From assembly GCA_905183005.1 (NCBI GenBank), contig CAJJDO010000150.1, positions 160,574 to 224,573 of the forward strand: a stretch of 64,000 nucleotides of DNA. The letters run 5' to 3'. Below the pieces are notes generated by a model. The model was not told the DNA's origin and did not search any database. It saw only the letters and a program-made list of their open reading frames with translations. This DNA comes from Paramecium pentaurelia. Taxonomy: Eukaryota > Ciliophora > Oligohymenophorea > Peniculida > Parameciidae. The position numbers and the translations under genes were made by a program. Positions 49,575-61,549 of this stretch are shown here, one piece after another. The first letter of the stretch is position 1. The number at the start of each line of letters is the position of its first letter.

Positions 49575-51655
49575 TCATTTCTTCCTAGATGTTTCAGATA
49601 ACATAGTTCCTTGTTTTCTAATTTGAGGACTTGATTTTTATTAAGATAATTGTCCTTATGTTCTTTTAGCCAAAGGGGAATTTGATTAAGTCAATTACAA
49701 TTCAATCTATGGTTTTATTAAACATCTTGGATGGTAGACCCACAATTAATATAATCTTTCAATGAAATCTTCATTAGATATTATTTCATCTTATTTTTTG
49801 TTTATCATAGATCTTTAATGTATAATTAATAATTGCCAAATCTAATGATAAATAACAACTAAATACTAAAAGTATATCAATATTATAGAACTATTCTAAT
49901 AAATCTAATCGATAACTAAATTTATTAAGATTGTTCAAATAAAACTTAGCAAAAGAATTCCATTTTAATCTCTCTTATTATTAAAGGAATGCAATTGTTT
50001 AATGTGTAAACTCTATTAATTTTATATTGGATGGACATGTCTATTCTATGTATTCATATAATTATTGAGGCAGAATGATTGAATAACTATAGTTATAGAC
50101 CATAAGTACAATACTTTGTTAAATTAATTTCCAATTCAAAATCAATTATACTTGATTATTTTAGAAATAAATTAGATCTTTGTTAATTTTAATTTTGTGT
50201 TGATTACTATAAAAATGTTAGTTCAATTAATTTAATATATTTTTATGTTTCTTCTATTACTTTATGAGATGAAGGGGATTATGTATTAATTCCTAGAATT
50301 TATTAACATAAATTGATATAATAGTCATTATTATTATTTTGATTCAATTTATTTAACAATTCTATACGACAATTAACAAATTGTTAATCATCAGCATGTA
50401 TCCATAATAAATAGATTTCAACACTTGATTAGGAAGGATAAGCATTGATATTTAAAAATAGAAATTAAAGAAAATCACTTGCTAATTATTTCTTATTAAT
50501 TTGATCAACATGATAAAACTCTATTTCTATTTAGGATATTAATGGATTAATCATTAATTCAATACAAGGTTTCTGTTCTTTATAATAAATATTTAATTAT
50601 TCATATTTTTATTATATAAATGATTTAGGTATAATAGGTTTAGTTGTTAGTATCTTAGCTAATTATTTCATAGAATTTGATGCTTATTAATGAGATTCAT
50701 AAATATTTTTATTATATTTAATGAAATTTAAATCCATCTCATGTAATTTTTGATTAATATTCTAAAGATCACCTTTAGCATGTTCAATATTACTAAGTTC
50801 ATTCATTTGATCTTCTAAATGATTATATTATTGACATATCTTTTTATTCTCTTCTCTTAATTATATATTCTTCTTTTATTCAATAGCAAGCTTTAATTAA
50901 TAAGCTCTTAATTGCATCTATTACTTTTCTTCTAATTATTTATATTCACTTTTTATTTATTCTAAACTTTCCTAATACCCTCCTATTTACACTTCAACTA
51001 ATGATTGAAAACGATCTTATTACCATTAAGTATTCAAATCTAAAATTATTACTAAACATTTCCAAATTTATTCAATAAATATTGCTATAGCTTTGTCATC
51101 TATTATCTTTATTATGCAAGATACAAGTTCACTAAATATTTCAATGAATTTAATTAAAATATCAAATCTAAAATGTTATTTAGGATGTTGTTAATTAAGA
51201 TTACTATTATCTAGTTATTATTTTTTATCGAAAAGATCCTGAATTATATTTTAATCTAAATTTATTAGAGTCTCATACATACGAAACAATAATTTAGGAT
51301 CTTTATCCTAAAATTAATATTATTTAGGAAGATCTTAAACGTAGATAAAATTATACTATAAATATTTCTTTACCTCTCCTGATACATGTTTTAAAGTGGA
51401 AACTATTGATTCATGGTTCTTTATTAAGTAACTTTCTTCTAAATACTTTTCCATCACTTTTAATGGAACATTAGATTTCTCTCCAACACCTGGTATAACT
51501 TATTCTAAGAAAAAACCTGAAGGACTTTAATTCAAAATCATATTGTTCGATTTTGATCTAGATTGTGCACTGGTTATTCTGCTTATTGAAGGTTTTATGG
51601 AGGATGAAATAATCCTTCTATGAGCAGATACACTATGCATATTATGTTTATGCAT
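49575..51655 (-). CDS. Large coiled-coil protein, unknown
   Basis: About 675 residues from MHKHNMHSVSAHRRIISSSI, a basic Ser-rich start. Next comes GVGEKSNVPLKVMEKYLEES and a long central coiled coil (LEQIKSEYKQLEEKQQMQLR, QYNHLEDQMNELSNIEHAKG). The C-terminal region is globular-looking (SSVEIYLLWIHADDQQFVN, DFIERLYQLWVYHPRCLIKP), ending in a basic SQQKSSPQIRKQGTMLSETS tail before TGA 49577-49575. Two introns (28 and 25 nt) near 50100 and 49840 were needed to keep the frame. 74 bp separate its stop from the next start on the same strand. No named family recognised; a centrosomal or cytoskeletal role is only a guess. Confidence 0.65.
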
Positions 51656-52199
51656 TATTATTTGTTAATATTATATAAATCATATTTAATATTATTATTA
51701 TATTTATTATGTATTATTTACATACAAGATATCACTTTAATCAGATATAATTCAAATATGATTAAATTTGTATATTAATTATCATAATTAATAGAATCTT
51801 GATTATTAAGATATTGCATATTATAATTATTAGAATTTTTATATGTTTTACTAAACCAACTTAAAAATGCCAGAAAAAATTGTGAATAACTTTAATTTGT
51901 CCTAGAAAATATTTAATATTGTAAAATATTAAACTATATTCCAGAATTGCTCTCTCTTTTGAATAATTATATTCATATGTATATGAATTGCTTATAATTA
52001 TTTTTAATTGGAATATTTTGAGAATATTAATGTTGAAAGATCTAATTAAACCTTATGAAGGAATTATTTAAAAATAAATGGATAATAGAATTATTTATGT
52101 AATTATGAATTTTATGGATGATTATTTTCTTTATTTAATTGATTTTTCATTCATACTTTTTCATTATCATCTTGATTTTATTTAGAATCATCAATTTTG
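51656..52199. other. Intergenic, no supported gene
   Basis: AT-rich spacer. A 31-codon plus-strand frame at 51867-51962 (MPEKIVNNFNLSQKIFN) is the only protein-like stretch and is too short to call. Confidence 0.4.
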
Positions 52200-53494
52200 T
52201 CATTTTTTCATTGTCATTGTTATTTATCCTTTGTAATCTCTATTATAATTATTCAAAAATCTCTTTATCTTTTTAATACTATTTTAAATAAATTAATTTT
52301 TTACTTATTCTTCAGCATAATATTTTGCAATCTCAATATCTGTATCTATTGAACTTCTATTTTAACTTTGAATGCTTATGTCAAATGATTTAATTTGATT
52401 TTAATTTTATATGCATTTTTAACAGAATTGCCTTTATGTTGTAAAACTACCTTGCTTCGGAGGTTTTGGTGTTTCTTCACAGTCTCTTTCTACTGATATA
52501 CTATATTATTCTCTATTAAGATTAATTTTCTCTTCAATTTATATAATATATTGACGACCATTCTCCTTTAAATTATTAATACAATCATAACAAACGAATT
52601 TAATTTCTAGTGGTCTTACATCATTTATTCCATTAATTATTTATCCATTGGTATTATGAACAATAGGATTTTGTTTATAGTAGTAATAAATAAAATTCTT
52701 GTTAGATGGAATCAATGGACTGTTACATTAACTAAATGAACACTTCAAACTTTCTATTACAACTTCATTCATAAACTGTGTACTTTAGCTCATTTATTAA
52801 TAATAAATTATAATATATTAAATCATCTTTTGATTATTTGATTTTTATTTTTATATTTACCTAAAATTTTTTCCAATTTCTTTTTCAGATAGAATTTTTC
52901 TTAATTATCTTTACTTTTTTCGAAACTATTTTTGTATTAATTATATAAACTTTAATCTTCCTCAAATTATTCCAAAGCAAGTAGTTTTCCAAGTATTAAA
53001 GCCCTTTTTTATGTAGAAGAAGCATAAATAATAAAACTTTTATCATATTTTTCAAATTATTATTCTAATTTATTACAATTTTCGCATAAATTATTTTAAT
53101 TTGATAAATAACCACAAGCAGCCTAACTTTCATTTCTTTTAAATGAAAAACTAAATTAATTAGGATTAGCCAAACTTTTTTCACCTAATTAATTTATCTT
53201 AAATTTTTTTTCTTCTAAATAATTAGTTAAAATTTATAATTAGGGCTTGTATTAATTATCACCTTTAGTTGATTTTATTTCACAAGTTTTGCACATAAAG
53301 ACAATATATTTATTAACATTACTATTATCTTTTTTTGCTTTAGAATTCAAATAAAAGTAACTAAAACTTTGGTTTTGTTAGAATTTAGTAATTCTAAGTT
53401 TTTCTGAACATACACAACAATATCCAGGCTCTAATTAAGTTTTCAATTCATCTGAATTCAAAGGAGTTGATTAATTAGAGATATTTTGAATCAT
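52200..53494 (-). CDS. Cysteine-rich, probably zinc-binding protein
   Basis: Starts MIQNISNQSTPLNSDELKTQ. Paired cysteines recur: GYCCVCSEKL, FMCKTCEIKS, ACGYLSNQNNLCENC, then KCSFSQCNSP and VCYDCINNL. This suggests two treble-clef-like zinc sites, each with a YFYLNSK/IYYYYK-type segment between its pairs, so the protein may be an internal duplication. The C-terminus is charged (ISVERDCEETPKPPKQGSF) and ends KGQITMTMKK at TGA 52202-52200. At least one intron lies near 52860. Its start is 45 bp from the stop of the DHHC gene on the same strand. Function unknown. Confidence 0.6.
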
Positions 53495-53539
53495 CAATTT
53501 TTATTAAAATAAATAATTAATTATTATTACATCAAAAAT

Positions 53540-55025
53540 TCATTAAATGCACTTATCAGAAATATACTTTTGGTTATTTATTTACATTATCATATTTTGA
53601 TTACCATGTAATTCTAACGTAAGTTTACAACATTGTTAAGATGGATTAGGTTCCTAAGCTTATAGAGAATTTTAATTTAAAACACTATCTTAATTCATAG
53701 ATTCTTGATTTGGAATAATATCTATTTCTTGTTTGATCACCATATCTTTTTCATTTAATTAATTAACTTAAATATTTACTTATTCATGATTATAAGGTAG
53801 ATCAGAAGTATGGCTATTTTGAGGACAATGATTATGATTTCTATTATTAACATGATGATCTTCATCATCATCATCAGAACTTTCATTTAATTATGGTTCT
53901 GAATCTTCAACTATCACCTAATTATAAATTTATTTGTCTTTTAAATCCTCCAAATCTTTTGGCTTTGACAATTAAGAAATCTTTTAATTTTTATCTTAAT
54001 CATTTCCAGGAGTAGTAGGTTTAGATGTAAATAAACTTGGAATTTATGTGAATTATTGTTATGTTTATAAATTAGTTTTCTTGTCTTCTTCTTATTTATT
54101 CGAGAAATAGTTTGGATTAGATTTCTTTTAATCTCCAGTCTTTAAGGATAGTTGTGATTTCATATCAAAACGCTTAGATGTTGATAACAATTATCCATAA
54201 CCAGTAGAACTTTCATTTTAAATCTACTTTTGTTGTACATTTTACGTTTTCATCATTTTATCTTTAGATATTTTTTTAGATTTGATATATTCATATGTAG
54301 AAATATTATTCCATCTAGAAATAATGTTGTTTTGTTTACTTGAAATATAAATGCATTGATAACAAATATGCCAATACAAAAAATACAGGAGGGTCTACTG
54401 AAATACAAATATAAACTAAAATCTAAAAATTGGTTTGAAGATAAAGTAATTTACAATCTTAACCTAATCTAAATAGTTTAAATGCAACTAAAGATAATAC
54501 TAAAACAAAGAAATAAAAATAATTCTAATCTCCAACACAATTATTCAACCAAATACAATGATGATCAAATTTCGATACACATCTAATATGTAATATTTAA
54601 TACTTATTACAACTCCAACAATGTTTAGTTTTCTCTTAAACATGTGCTTAACATACTAAACAATAAGATTTTATATCTGTCTTAAATTCTTTGCTTTTGA
54701 ATATCAATTATATAAAATTACCCAAGTAGTTTTGATAATTTCTCTTCCTTTACAATTGAATCTGTAGGATCTATTAATGTGGTTCTTAGACATGAATAAA
54801 TAACACAAGTAACTATTACTGTAAGAAGTATCAATTAGAGTTCCTAAATGAAAAAAACATTAATACCCTCATTCCTGTTTCTTCAAATTGAAAGGCAAAA
54901 AAGTATGCTATAACTATATCAAATAGAGTATATATCCAACTAAGAAATTAATAAGGGTTGATTCCATTAACCAATCCATTTCTACGGACTGCCCTTAAAC
55001 GACCTTATTTTACATCAACGTCCAT
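53540..55025 (-). CDS. DHHC-type protein S-palmitoyltransferase
   Basis: Membrane enzyme that attaches palmitate to cytosolic cysteines. N-terminal membrane segments (YQFLSWIYTLFDIVIAYFFA; TLILLTVIVTCVIYSCL) come first. The Cys-rich domain is SYCLVCQAHVQEKTKHCWSC, HIRCVSKFDHHCIWLNNCVG, with the catalytic DHHC intact. Two more membrane segments follow, the second VDPPVFFVLAYLLSMHLYF, then WNNISTYEYIKSKK, the usual TTxE-like motif. The long cytosolic tail is Gln/Asn/Asp-rich (NESSDDDDEDHHVNNRNHNH) and ends DKCIQ at TGA 53542-53540. A 25-nt intron joins the last helix to the tail; without it the tail would look like a separate gene starting at 54256. Confidence 0.87.
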
Positions 55026-55060
55026 TATTAATATTTAAAAATATGCATATGAATCAAAAT

Positions 55061-55590
55061 TCATGGAACAGGTAAATCTTTTAATGGTAATTCTTTTAGA
55101 GTTTAAGTCTTTTCATATTCTTCTTATTCATTTCTATTTTAATCTTACAATTTAAAATTACCTCTTTAATCCAAAGTATTATTTGGATATCAATTAAGTA
55201 TGATTTGTAAGAAATTAGGTTTTTAATTTAGGATTCCAAAAAGCATCTTCCATATATAAATACATTAATTCTTATTTGTTTAAGCAAGACAACTCGTACA
55301 TTCCTAAATCCTATATAAATATAAGTATGTATATATACATTTTATCTCATATTTTACACTCCAGACTTTGTATAATATGGTATTACTTCGAGATGATGTG
55401 TTTCAAATTCATCTTCTCTAATAACACCGAATGAACCCATTCTAGTTACAAATATCATTTCCTTATCTTTATTGTATTGAACTTTAGTAAAATAATTCTT
55501 TCCAATATCATTCATAGACATATGATGGAAATACCATAAATATGCAGAAGCAGCAGTTGCAGCTAATACATTAATTCTCATATAATCCAT
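55061..55590 (-). CDS. Small membrane protein, unknown (copy 1)
   Basis: About 155 residues. The N-terminus MDYMRINVLAATAASAYLWY holds one likely membrane helix, followed by DIGKNYFTKVQYNKDKEMIF, VTRMGSFGVIREDEFETHHL, then LGMYELSCLNKQELMYLYME and an acidic end LKELPLKDLPVP. Two introns of about 28 nt are needed. Stop TGA 55063-55061, 35 bp from the DHHC start. It could be a small mitochondrial membrane subunit; this is a guess from size and layout. The sequence is repeated at 56198-56727. Confidence 0.7.
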
Positions 55591-55642
55591 ATTATATATA
55601 GATTATAAAAGATATGGATAGAATGAGGCATCAATTTAATGA

Positions 55643-55683
55643 TCAAACATAAGATTTGTTTTATAAACTATGTTATATGGTAT
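55643..55683 (-). other. 3' fragment of the gene at 56780-57680
   Basis: Last 13 or so codons (ending NKSYV and TGA) of the membrane protein gene completed at 56780-57680; cut by the N at 55684. Confidence 0.8.
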
Positions 55684-55684
55684 N

Positions 55685-56162
55685 ACCAAATACAATGATG
55701 ATCAAATTTCGATACACATCTAATATGTAATATTTAATACTTATTACAACTCCAACAATGTTTAGTTTTCTCTTAAACATGTGCTTAACATACTAAACAA
55801 TAAGATTTTATATCTGTCTTAAATTCTTTGCTTTTGAATATCAATTATATAAAATTACCCAAGTAGTTTTGATAATTTCTCTTCCTTTACAATTGAATCT
55901 GTAGGATCTATTAATGTGGTTCTTAGACATGAATAAATAACACAAGTAACTATTACTGTAAGAAGTATCAATTAGAGTTCCTAAATGAAAAAAACATTAA
56001 TACCCTCATTCCTGTTTCTTCAAATTGAAAGGCAAAAAAGTATGCTATAACTATATCAAATAGAGTATATATCCAACTAAGAAATTAATAAGGGTTGATT
56101 CCATTAACCAATCCATTTCTACGGACTGCCCTTAAACGACCTTATTTTACATCAACGTCCAT
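55685..56162 (-). other. Repeated 5' fragment of the DHHC gene
   Basis: Copy of 54548-55025: start codon, first membrane segments and the Cys-rich domain up to DHHCIWLNN, cut at the N at 55684. Not a separate gene. Confidence 0.88.
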
Positions 56163-56197
56163 TATTAATATTTAAAAATATGCATATGAATCAAAAT

Positions 56198-56727
56198 TCA
56201 TGGAACAGGTAAATCTTTTAATGGTAATTCTTTTAGAGTTTAAGTCTTTTCATATTCTTCTTATTCATTTCTATTTTAATCTTACAATTTAAAATTACCT
56301 CTTTAATCCAAAGTATTATTTGGATATCAATTAAGTATGATTTGTAAGAAATTAGGTTTTTAATTTAGGATTCCAAAAAGCATCTTCCATATATAAATAC
56401 ATTAATTCTTATTTGTTTAAGCAAGACAACTCGTACATTCCTAAATCCTATATAAATATAAGTATGTATATATACATTTTATCTCATATTTTACACTCCA
56501 GACTTTGTATAATATGGTATTACTTCGAGATGATGTGTTTCAAATTCATCTTCTCTAATAACACCGAATGAACCCATTCTAGTTACAAATATCATTTCCT
56601 TATCTTTATTGTATTGAACTTTAGTAAAATAATTCTTTCCAATATCATTCATAGACATATGATGGAAATACCATAAATATGCAGAAGCAGCAGTTGCAGC
56701 TAATACATTAATTCTCATATAATCCAT
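56198..56727 (-). CDS. Small membrane protein, unknown (copy 2)
   Basis: Same sequence as 55061-55590 in the second copy of the contig overlap, with the same N-terminal helix and end. In the true genome the two are probably one gene. Confidence 0.7.
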
Positions 56728-56779
56728 ATTATATATAGATTATAAAAGATATGGATAGAATGAGGCATCAATTTAATGA

Positions 56780-57680
56780 TCAAACATAAGATTTGTTTTA
56801 TAAACTATGTTATATGGTATAATAATATTTATATTTATTATTTAAGTATAATACCCAACATATCCAAGCAAAACTGAATGTTCCAGTCCACCATACAAAT
56901 TTTATCCATTCTTATAATCTTTTATTTTCATATATCACTTCTCCTTCTTAGAAATTTAAAGTTGGATCTGGGTCTGCTGATGGATGTTAAACAAATGGTT
57001 AATCATTATAACTTGGATGATACATATCACTTTCTAATCTAAATAATCTTTAAAAGGGATTAGCCAAGAATTCTGGATGTCCCAATCTATCTGCAAGATA
57101 TGGGAATCTTAAATGATATGGAGTATAAACATCATATTTAGATCCTTTATCAGGATGAAATTTTCTAGTCATAGGTCTTTATTCTAATTCCTTTTCATGT
57201 CTCTTATCACTCTCTGTTTTTCAAATGGATAAATAGTTTATGCAATCCATCTTTTTTCATTTCTGAATACATTTTCATATTCCAATTCTTTCATTCTCTA
57301 AATTTCCTGTCTATGCATATGGTATTTCAATAAGGAAGTAATCTCTAAGACCACCAGTTATATTTTTAGTGACTCCAGATTTGCCTTTCATATATGGTCT
57401 ATCTAAGTTTTTAATTGCTTTGTCAACTTATTTTTACTTATTCACATCTCTTTTTACTCCATCAATAAGCATATTATGAGTATCCACTGTCAATCTTTAT
57501 TTATAATCTTGTCTCTGAGCTGGAATATAATAAGGATGAGCTGGATCCATAATGAGTTATATGGTATGGATAAAATTTATATTCTAATTTTTTGGCTAAT
57601 CTCTCCAAATTTTCATACATTACATTTTTGCGTTCTATTTAATCAATATCTTTACAAACCTTTTCTTCTTTAAATTGCAT
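56780..57680 (-). CDS. Single-pass membrane protein, perhaps mitochondrial
   Basis: About 270 residues starting MQFKEEKVCKDIDQIERKN. It continues MDPAHPYYIPAQRQDYKQRL, HMHRQEIQRMKELEYENVF, KFHPDKGSKYDVYTPYHLRF, LGHPEFLANPFQRLFRLESD and MYHPSYNDQPFVQHPSADPD, with a near-C-terminal helix WIKFVWWTGTFSFAWICWVL. Three introns of about 23, 31 and 20 nt keep the frame. Stop TGA 56782-56780. A Pro/Tyr-rich body with one late membrane helix fits ciliate-specific respiratory-complex subunits, but I cannot name it; this is inference. Confidence 0.65.
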
Positions 57681-58287
57681 TTGTTATTATTTAACTAGCT
57701 CTCTATTTTGGTATATAATGCATAAACATGATTAAATATATAAATAAATAATGAAGGTATTAAATTATAAATACTATTTATTTTAAATGGCCTAGGCTTA
57801 TTTTTTTTATATCAAAATCCAATCTCTAAGAAAAACTCAAAATTGTAATAATATTAATTATTAATAAGAATTGCAAAAGAGTAATTGGGTTGCCAAGTAC
57901 ATCAATATTTCTAACTTATATATTATCTATTTTCAAATAAAAACTGTTCATTCTAAATAAATTCAAGAAGAATGCAATACTTAATAGTAAAATTACAAGA
58001 ATTTTTCAATTTGATTATAACAATAATATTATGTAATTTGTTTTATTGCAATTCTTGATTATATCCTTAAGAGTTGCAACTCTTTATTAGTTTGTTTAAA
58101 TTAAATTTATAAATAATTATAAAATGGTTTATGTATTTCTATTTTGGGAAAAATATAATATCCTTTATGGTTGTTATTTTTAACCAAATGATGTCATGCA
58201 TATTGAAATTTTATTATTTTAAATTATATCTAAAATATTTATACAGATTTATTATTTTTTATTAAAATCTTCTTACATAATTAATAA
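57681..58287. other. Intergenic, no supported gene
   Basis: AT-rich spacer between two minus-strand genes, longer than most here. No protein-like frame recognised on either strand. Confidence 0.45.
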
Positions 58288-58975
58288 TCATTGTATTTCC
58301 TATAAATGAATAAATATTTTGTTAATTCTTATACACTCAACTTCACATTTTTCACATTTTATTCTATCATCATCCTATTTTTCTCGGCATTTTGGACAGA
58401 TTTTCACTCCTTAACCCTTCTTTTCAAAGAAAATGTAATTTGTTTAGCAGTTCAAACATTTCTCATTTTCTAAAGATTCTCTTGATGTTTTACAAGCTAA
58501 ACATTATTTTAAATATTCTACATATATTTTAATTAAAATATATTACCTTGATTCAAAATTGGATCAAATAGTTTGAAATCAATTAGTAATTATAATTCAT
58601 CCATTGAGCCAATATATATTTTATTAATAAAAATGAAAGGCAATGGATCTTGATTCAATCTTTGTTGTTTTACCCATTACTGACACAAAAGATTATCACA
58701 TAAATTAAAGGCAAAATATTTTAATTTCTTGTTTTTCACAAAAGTAAATAATCTAAATCATTACCTAAATTTCCTACTTTTAAGTAGAAGTTGTCGCCTT
58801 CATGTTGACACTTATGCTTGAATAAAAAAAATGAAATTTCTCTCTAAGAGAAGGTAAAACTTGTCTAGCTGCTCTTATATTTCTTTTTAATCTCCAAAAT
58901 CTCTGAATCATCATAGCATTTATTTCTTTTTCCTAATTTATTTTTGAAATATACTATTTCTATATCCTGATCCAT
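58288..58975 (-). CDS. IQ-like / glutaredoxin-like / CxxC protein
   Basis: About 205 residues. The N-terminus MDQDIEIVYFKNKLGKEINA is followed by an IQ-type basic helix (MMIQRFWRLKRNIRAARQ), a His/Cys part (FKHKCQHEGDNFYLKLF) and a segment DPLPFIFINKIYIGSMDELQ, LLIDFKLFDPILNQ that resembles the C-terminal part of a glutaredoxin fold. Four CxxC pairs close it: QCLACKT, KCLNCQT, ICPKCRE and KCEKCEVEC. The model needs introns of 17 nt (58844-58860), 25 nt and about 29 nt; the first is unusually short. It ends at TGA 58290-58288. No single known family has this order. Confidence 0.55.
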
Positions 58976-59529
58976 TTATATATTTTTTTAATAAAATAAG
59001 AATTGTATTTTTTTTCAATTAATTTCTTTTTGTAATTGTTTAAACATATTATTAACATCAAAAGAGAAAGTAATTTTAAATGAATTTAGTATGATTGGAT
59101 TAATTCAATAAATGTATTTCGTGTAATCTTTTATTTTTTTCAAGTATAGAATAATTTTAATTATTTACTAAAAGAAAATAAGATATAAATTCTTTAGGTT
59201 GGAGGAGGAATCCTTTCATAATTGTTTTATTATAATTTTAGATTATTTTTATGTTTCATAAGAGATCTTATTAAAATTAGCTCATTTAATGTCTCAATAA
59301 ATAATTCCATGCTTGTTTAAATACTTAATTCTAAAACCATATCCTTAATCATGATTGAATGACTGCAATCTTTTATTCTGTAAATTAATAATTACAAAAC
59401 TCTTTTAATTCTACTTGATCTTATTATTAATCATAATTTTGTGTAATCAAATAAAAAGGTATTCTTAGATAGACTTTTTTAATTTTACAAACTAAGAAGT
59501 TGTATAATGAATATAAATTTATATAATAC

Positions 59530-60183
59530 TCATTTTTTGTGAGAAACTTTGTTAAATTAAGTTTAATCAATATCAATTTTGTGTTTTTTTAAAGTACTAT
59601 CTATCCATTCAATCAACCTTCCAATAGATTCATCTTAATCCTTTGGATCAATATCCATCCATAATTCAATTCTTATTCTATTACCTTGTTTAGCATTAAT
59701 TTTATCTAATACTCTCAATCCATTAATCTAAATTAGTAGGTCTAATTTACATGTCTTAATTCTTCTGTAGCTTATCCTATAATTTGTAATAGAAAATCCA
59801 AATAAATTTAATCATAAACTGCATAATATTGTGTTGAAATATCAAATTGAATTTCTCCACCATTTTTATTGTTTTCATCCTCCCACCATGGTTTGATATC
59901 ATTCTTAAAAAATTATATTGCTTCTATTTAAGCATCTGCATTCTCATCATTGAATTATTTAAATCTATTATATTGAAGTGAATTACATTTTGCATTTTTA
60001 TGGTTCACTTAAAATATCTGATAATTTTGAATATATTGTCTTTTTCATTAGAAATCCTAATTCTTCAACAGTTGAAAAAGAACAGATATCCACTATAGTT
60101 CTCTTATAATCTATGTTATAACTAGCATTATATTTCTCTGATATTGTCCACTTACTACTCAATTTATGAAATTTATCACTCAT
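59530..60183 (-). CDS. EIF4E: eIF4E-like cap-binding protein (copy 1)
   Basis: Translation initiation factor that binds the mRNA cap. MSDKFHKLSSKWTISEKYN opens with the KLxxKWT motif; DICSFSTVEELGFLMKKTIY is the TVEEFW-like helix. IKPWWEDENNKNGGEIQF carries the cap-stacking Trp-Glu pair (WWED) and a GGEIQF where GGRW is usual. LRVLDKINAKQGNRIRIELW, then IGRLIEWIDSTL, fits the C-terminal half. Two introns (22 and 23 nt) are needed. Stop TGA 59532-59530. The ATG at 60183 overlaps the end of the kelch gene by 8 nt; a farther ATG at 60213 would add ten residues and deepen the overlap. Confidence 0.8.
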
Positions 60184-60362
60184 TAATATTATTAATATAT
60201 ATCCATTTATCACTATTACAATTAATAACAGTTTTCTTGGTCCCAGCTAAATGTACACCTTCAGTCATAATGGCATAAACTGAATTCTCATAAACTTTAA
60301 CTTAATCCACATACCCAATAGTAGGTACTTGAAATCCTCTAAATATTATTAATAAATTAAAA
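60176..60362 (-). other. 3' fragment of the B-box/kelch gene
   Basis: Last exon (RGFQVPTIGYVDQVKVYE to NNINE and TGA 60178-60176) and part of the intron before it, cut at the N at 60363. The complete gene is at 61542-63500. Confidence 0.85.
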
Positions 60363-60895
60363 NAAGAATTGTATTTTTTTTCAATTAATTTCTTTTTGTA
60401 ATTGTTTAAACATATTATTAACATCAAAAGAGAAAGTAATTTTAAATGAATTTAGTATGATTGGATTAATTCAATAAATGTATTTCGTGTAATCTTTTAT
60501 TTTTTTCAAGTATAGAATAATTTTAATTATTTACTAAAAGAAAATAAGATATAAATTCTTTAGGTTGGAGGAGGAATCCTTTCATAATTGTTTTATTATA
60601 ATTTTAGATTATTTTTATGTTTCATAAGAGATCTTATTAAAATTAGCTCATTTAATGTCTCAATAAATAATTCCATGCTTGTTTAAATACTTAATTCTAA
60701 AACCATATCCTTAATCATGATTGAATGACTGCAATCTTTTATTCTGTAAATTAATAATTACAAAACTCTTTTAATTCTACTTGATCTTATTATTAATCAT
60801 AATTTTGTGTAATCAAATAAAAAGGTATTCTTAGATAGACTTTTTTAATTTTACAAACTAAGAAGTTGTATAATGAATATAAATTTATATAATAC

Positions 60896-61549
60896 TCATT
60901 TTTTGTGAGAAACTTTGTTAAATTAAGTTTAATCAATATCAATTTTGTGTTTTTTTAAAGTACTATCTATCCATTCAATCAACCTTCCAATAGATTCATC
61001 TTAATCCTTTGGATCAATATCCATCCATAATTCAATTCTTATTCTATTACCTTGTTTAGCATTAATTTTATCTAATACTCTCAATCCATTAATCTAAATT
61101 AGTAGGTCTAATTTACATGTCTTAATTCTTCTGTAGCTTATCCTATAATTTGTAATAGAAAATCCAAATAAATTTAATCATAAACTGCATAATATTGTGT
61201 TGAAATATCAAATTGAATTTCTCCACCATTTTTATTGTTTTCATCCTCCCACCATGGTTTGATATCATTCTTAAAAAATTATATTGCTTCTATTTAAGCA
61301 TCTGCATTCTCATCATTGAATTATTTAAATCTATTATATTGAAGTGAATTACATTTTGCATTTTTATGGTTCACTTAAAATATCTGATAATTTTGAATAT
61401 ATTGTCTTTTTCATTAGAAATCCTAATTCTTCAACAGTTGAAAAAGAACAGATATCCACTATAGTTCTCTTATAATCTATGTTATAACTAGCATTATATT
61501 TCTCTGATATTGTCCACTTACTACTCAATTTATGAAATTTATCACTCAT
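60896..61549 (-). CDS. EIF4E: eIF4E-like cap-binding protein (copy 2)
   Basis: Same gene as 59530-60183 in the second copy of the contig overlap, with the same introns, stop and 8-nt overlap with the upstream kelch gene. This copy is contiguous with the full kelch gene and is the better one to use as the reference. Confidence 0.8.

Larger units (their letters stand above)
54548..56820 (-). repeat. 1,136-bp segment repeated around the N at 55684
   Basis: 54548-55683 and 55685-56820 look identical wherever I compared them. The unit holds the 5' half of the DHHC gene, the small membrane protein gene and the 3' end of the next gene. A single N marks the join, so this is almost certainly an unmerged contig overlap. 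Confidence 0.95.

Noticed and set aside
53540..54256. The DHHC tail as a separate gene starting MMKTQNVQQ
   Set aside because: A 25-nt intron joins it in frame to the last DHHC helix and supplies the expected STYEYIKSKK motif.
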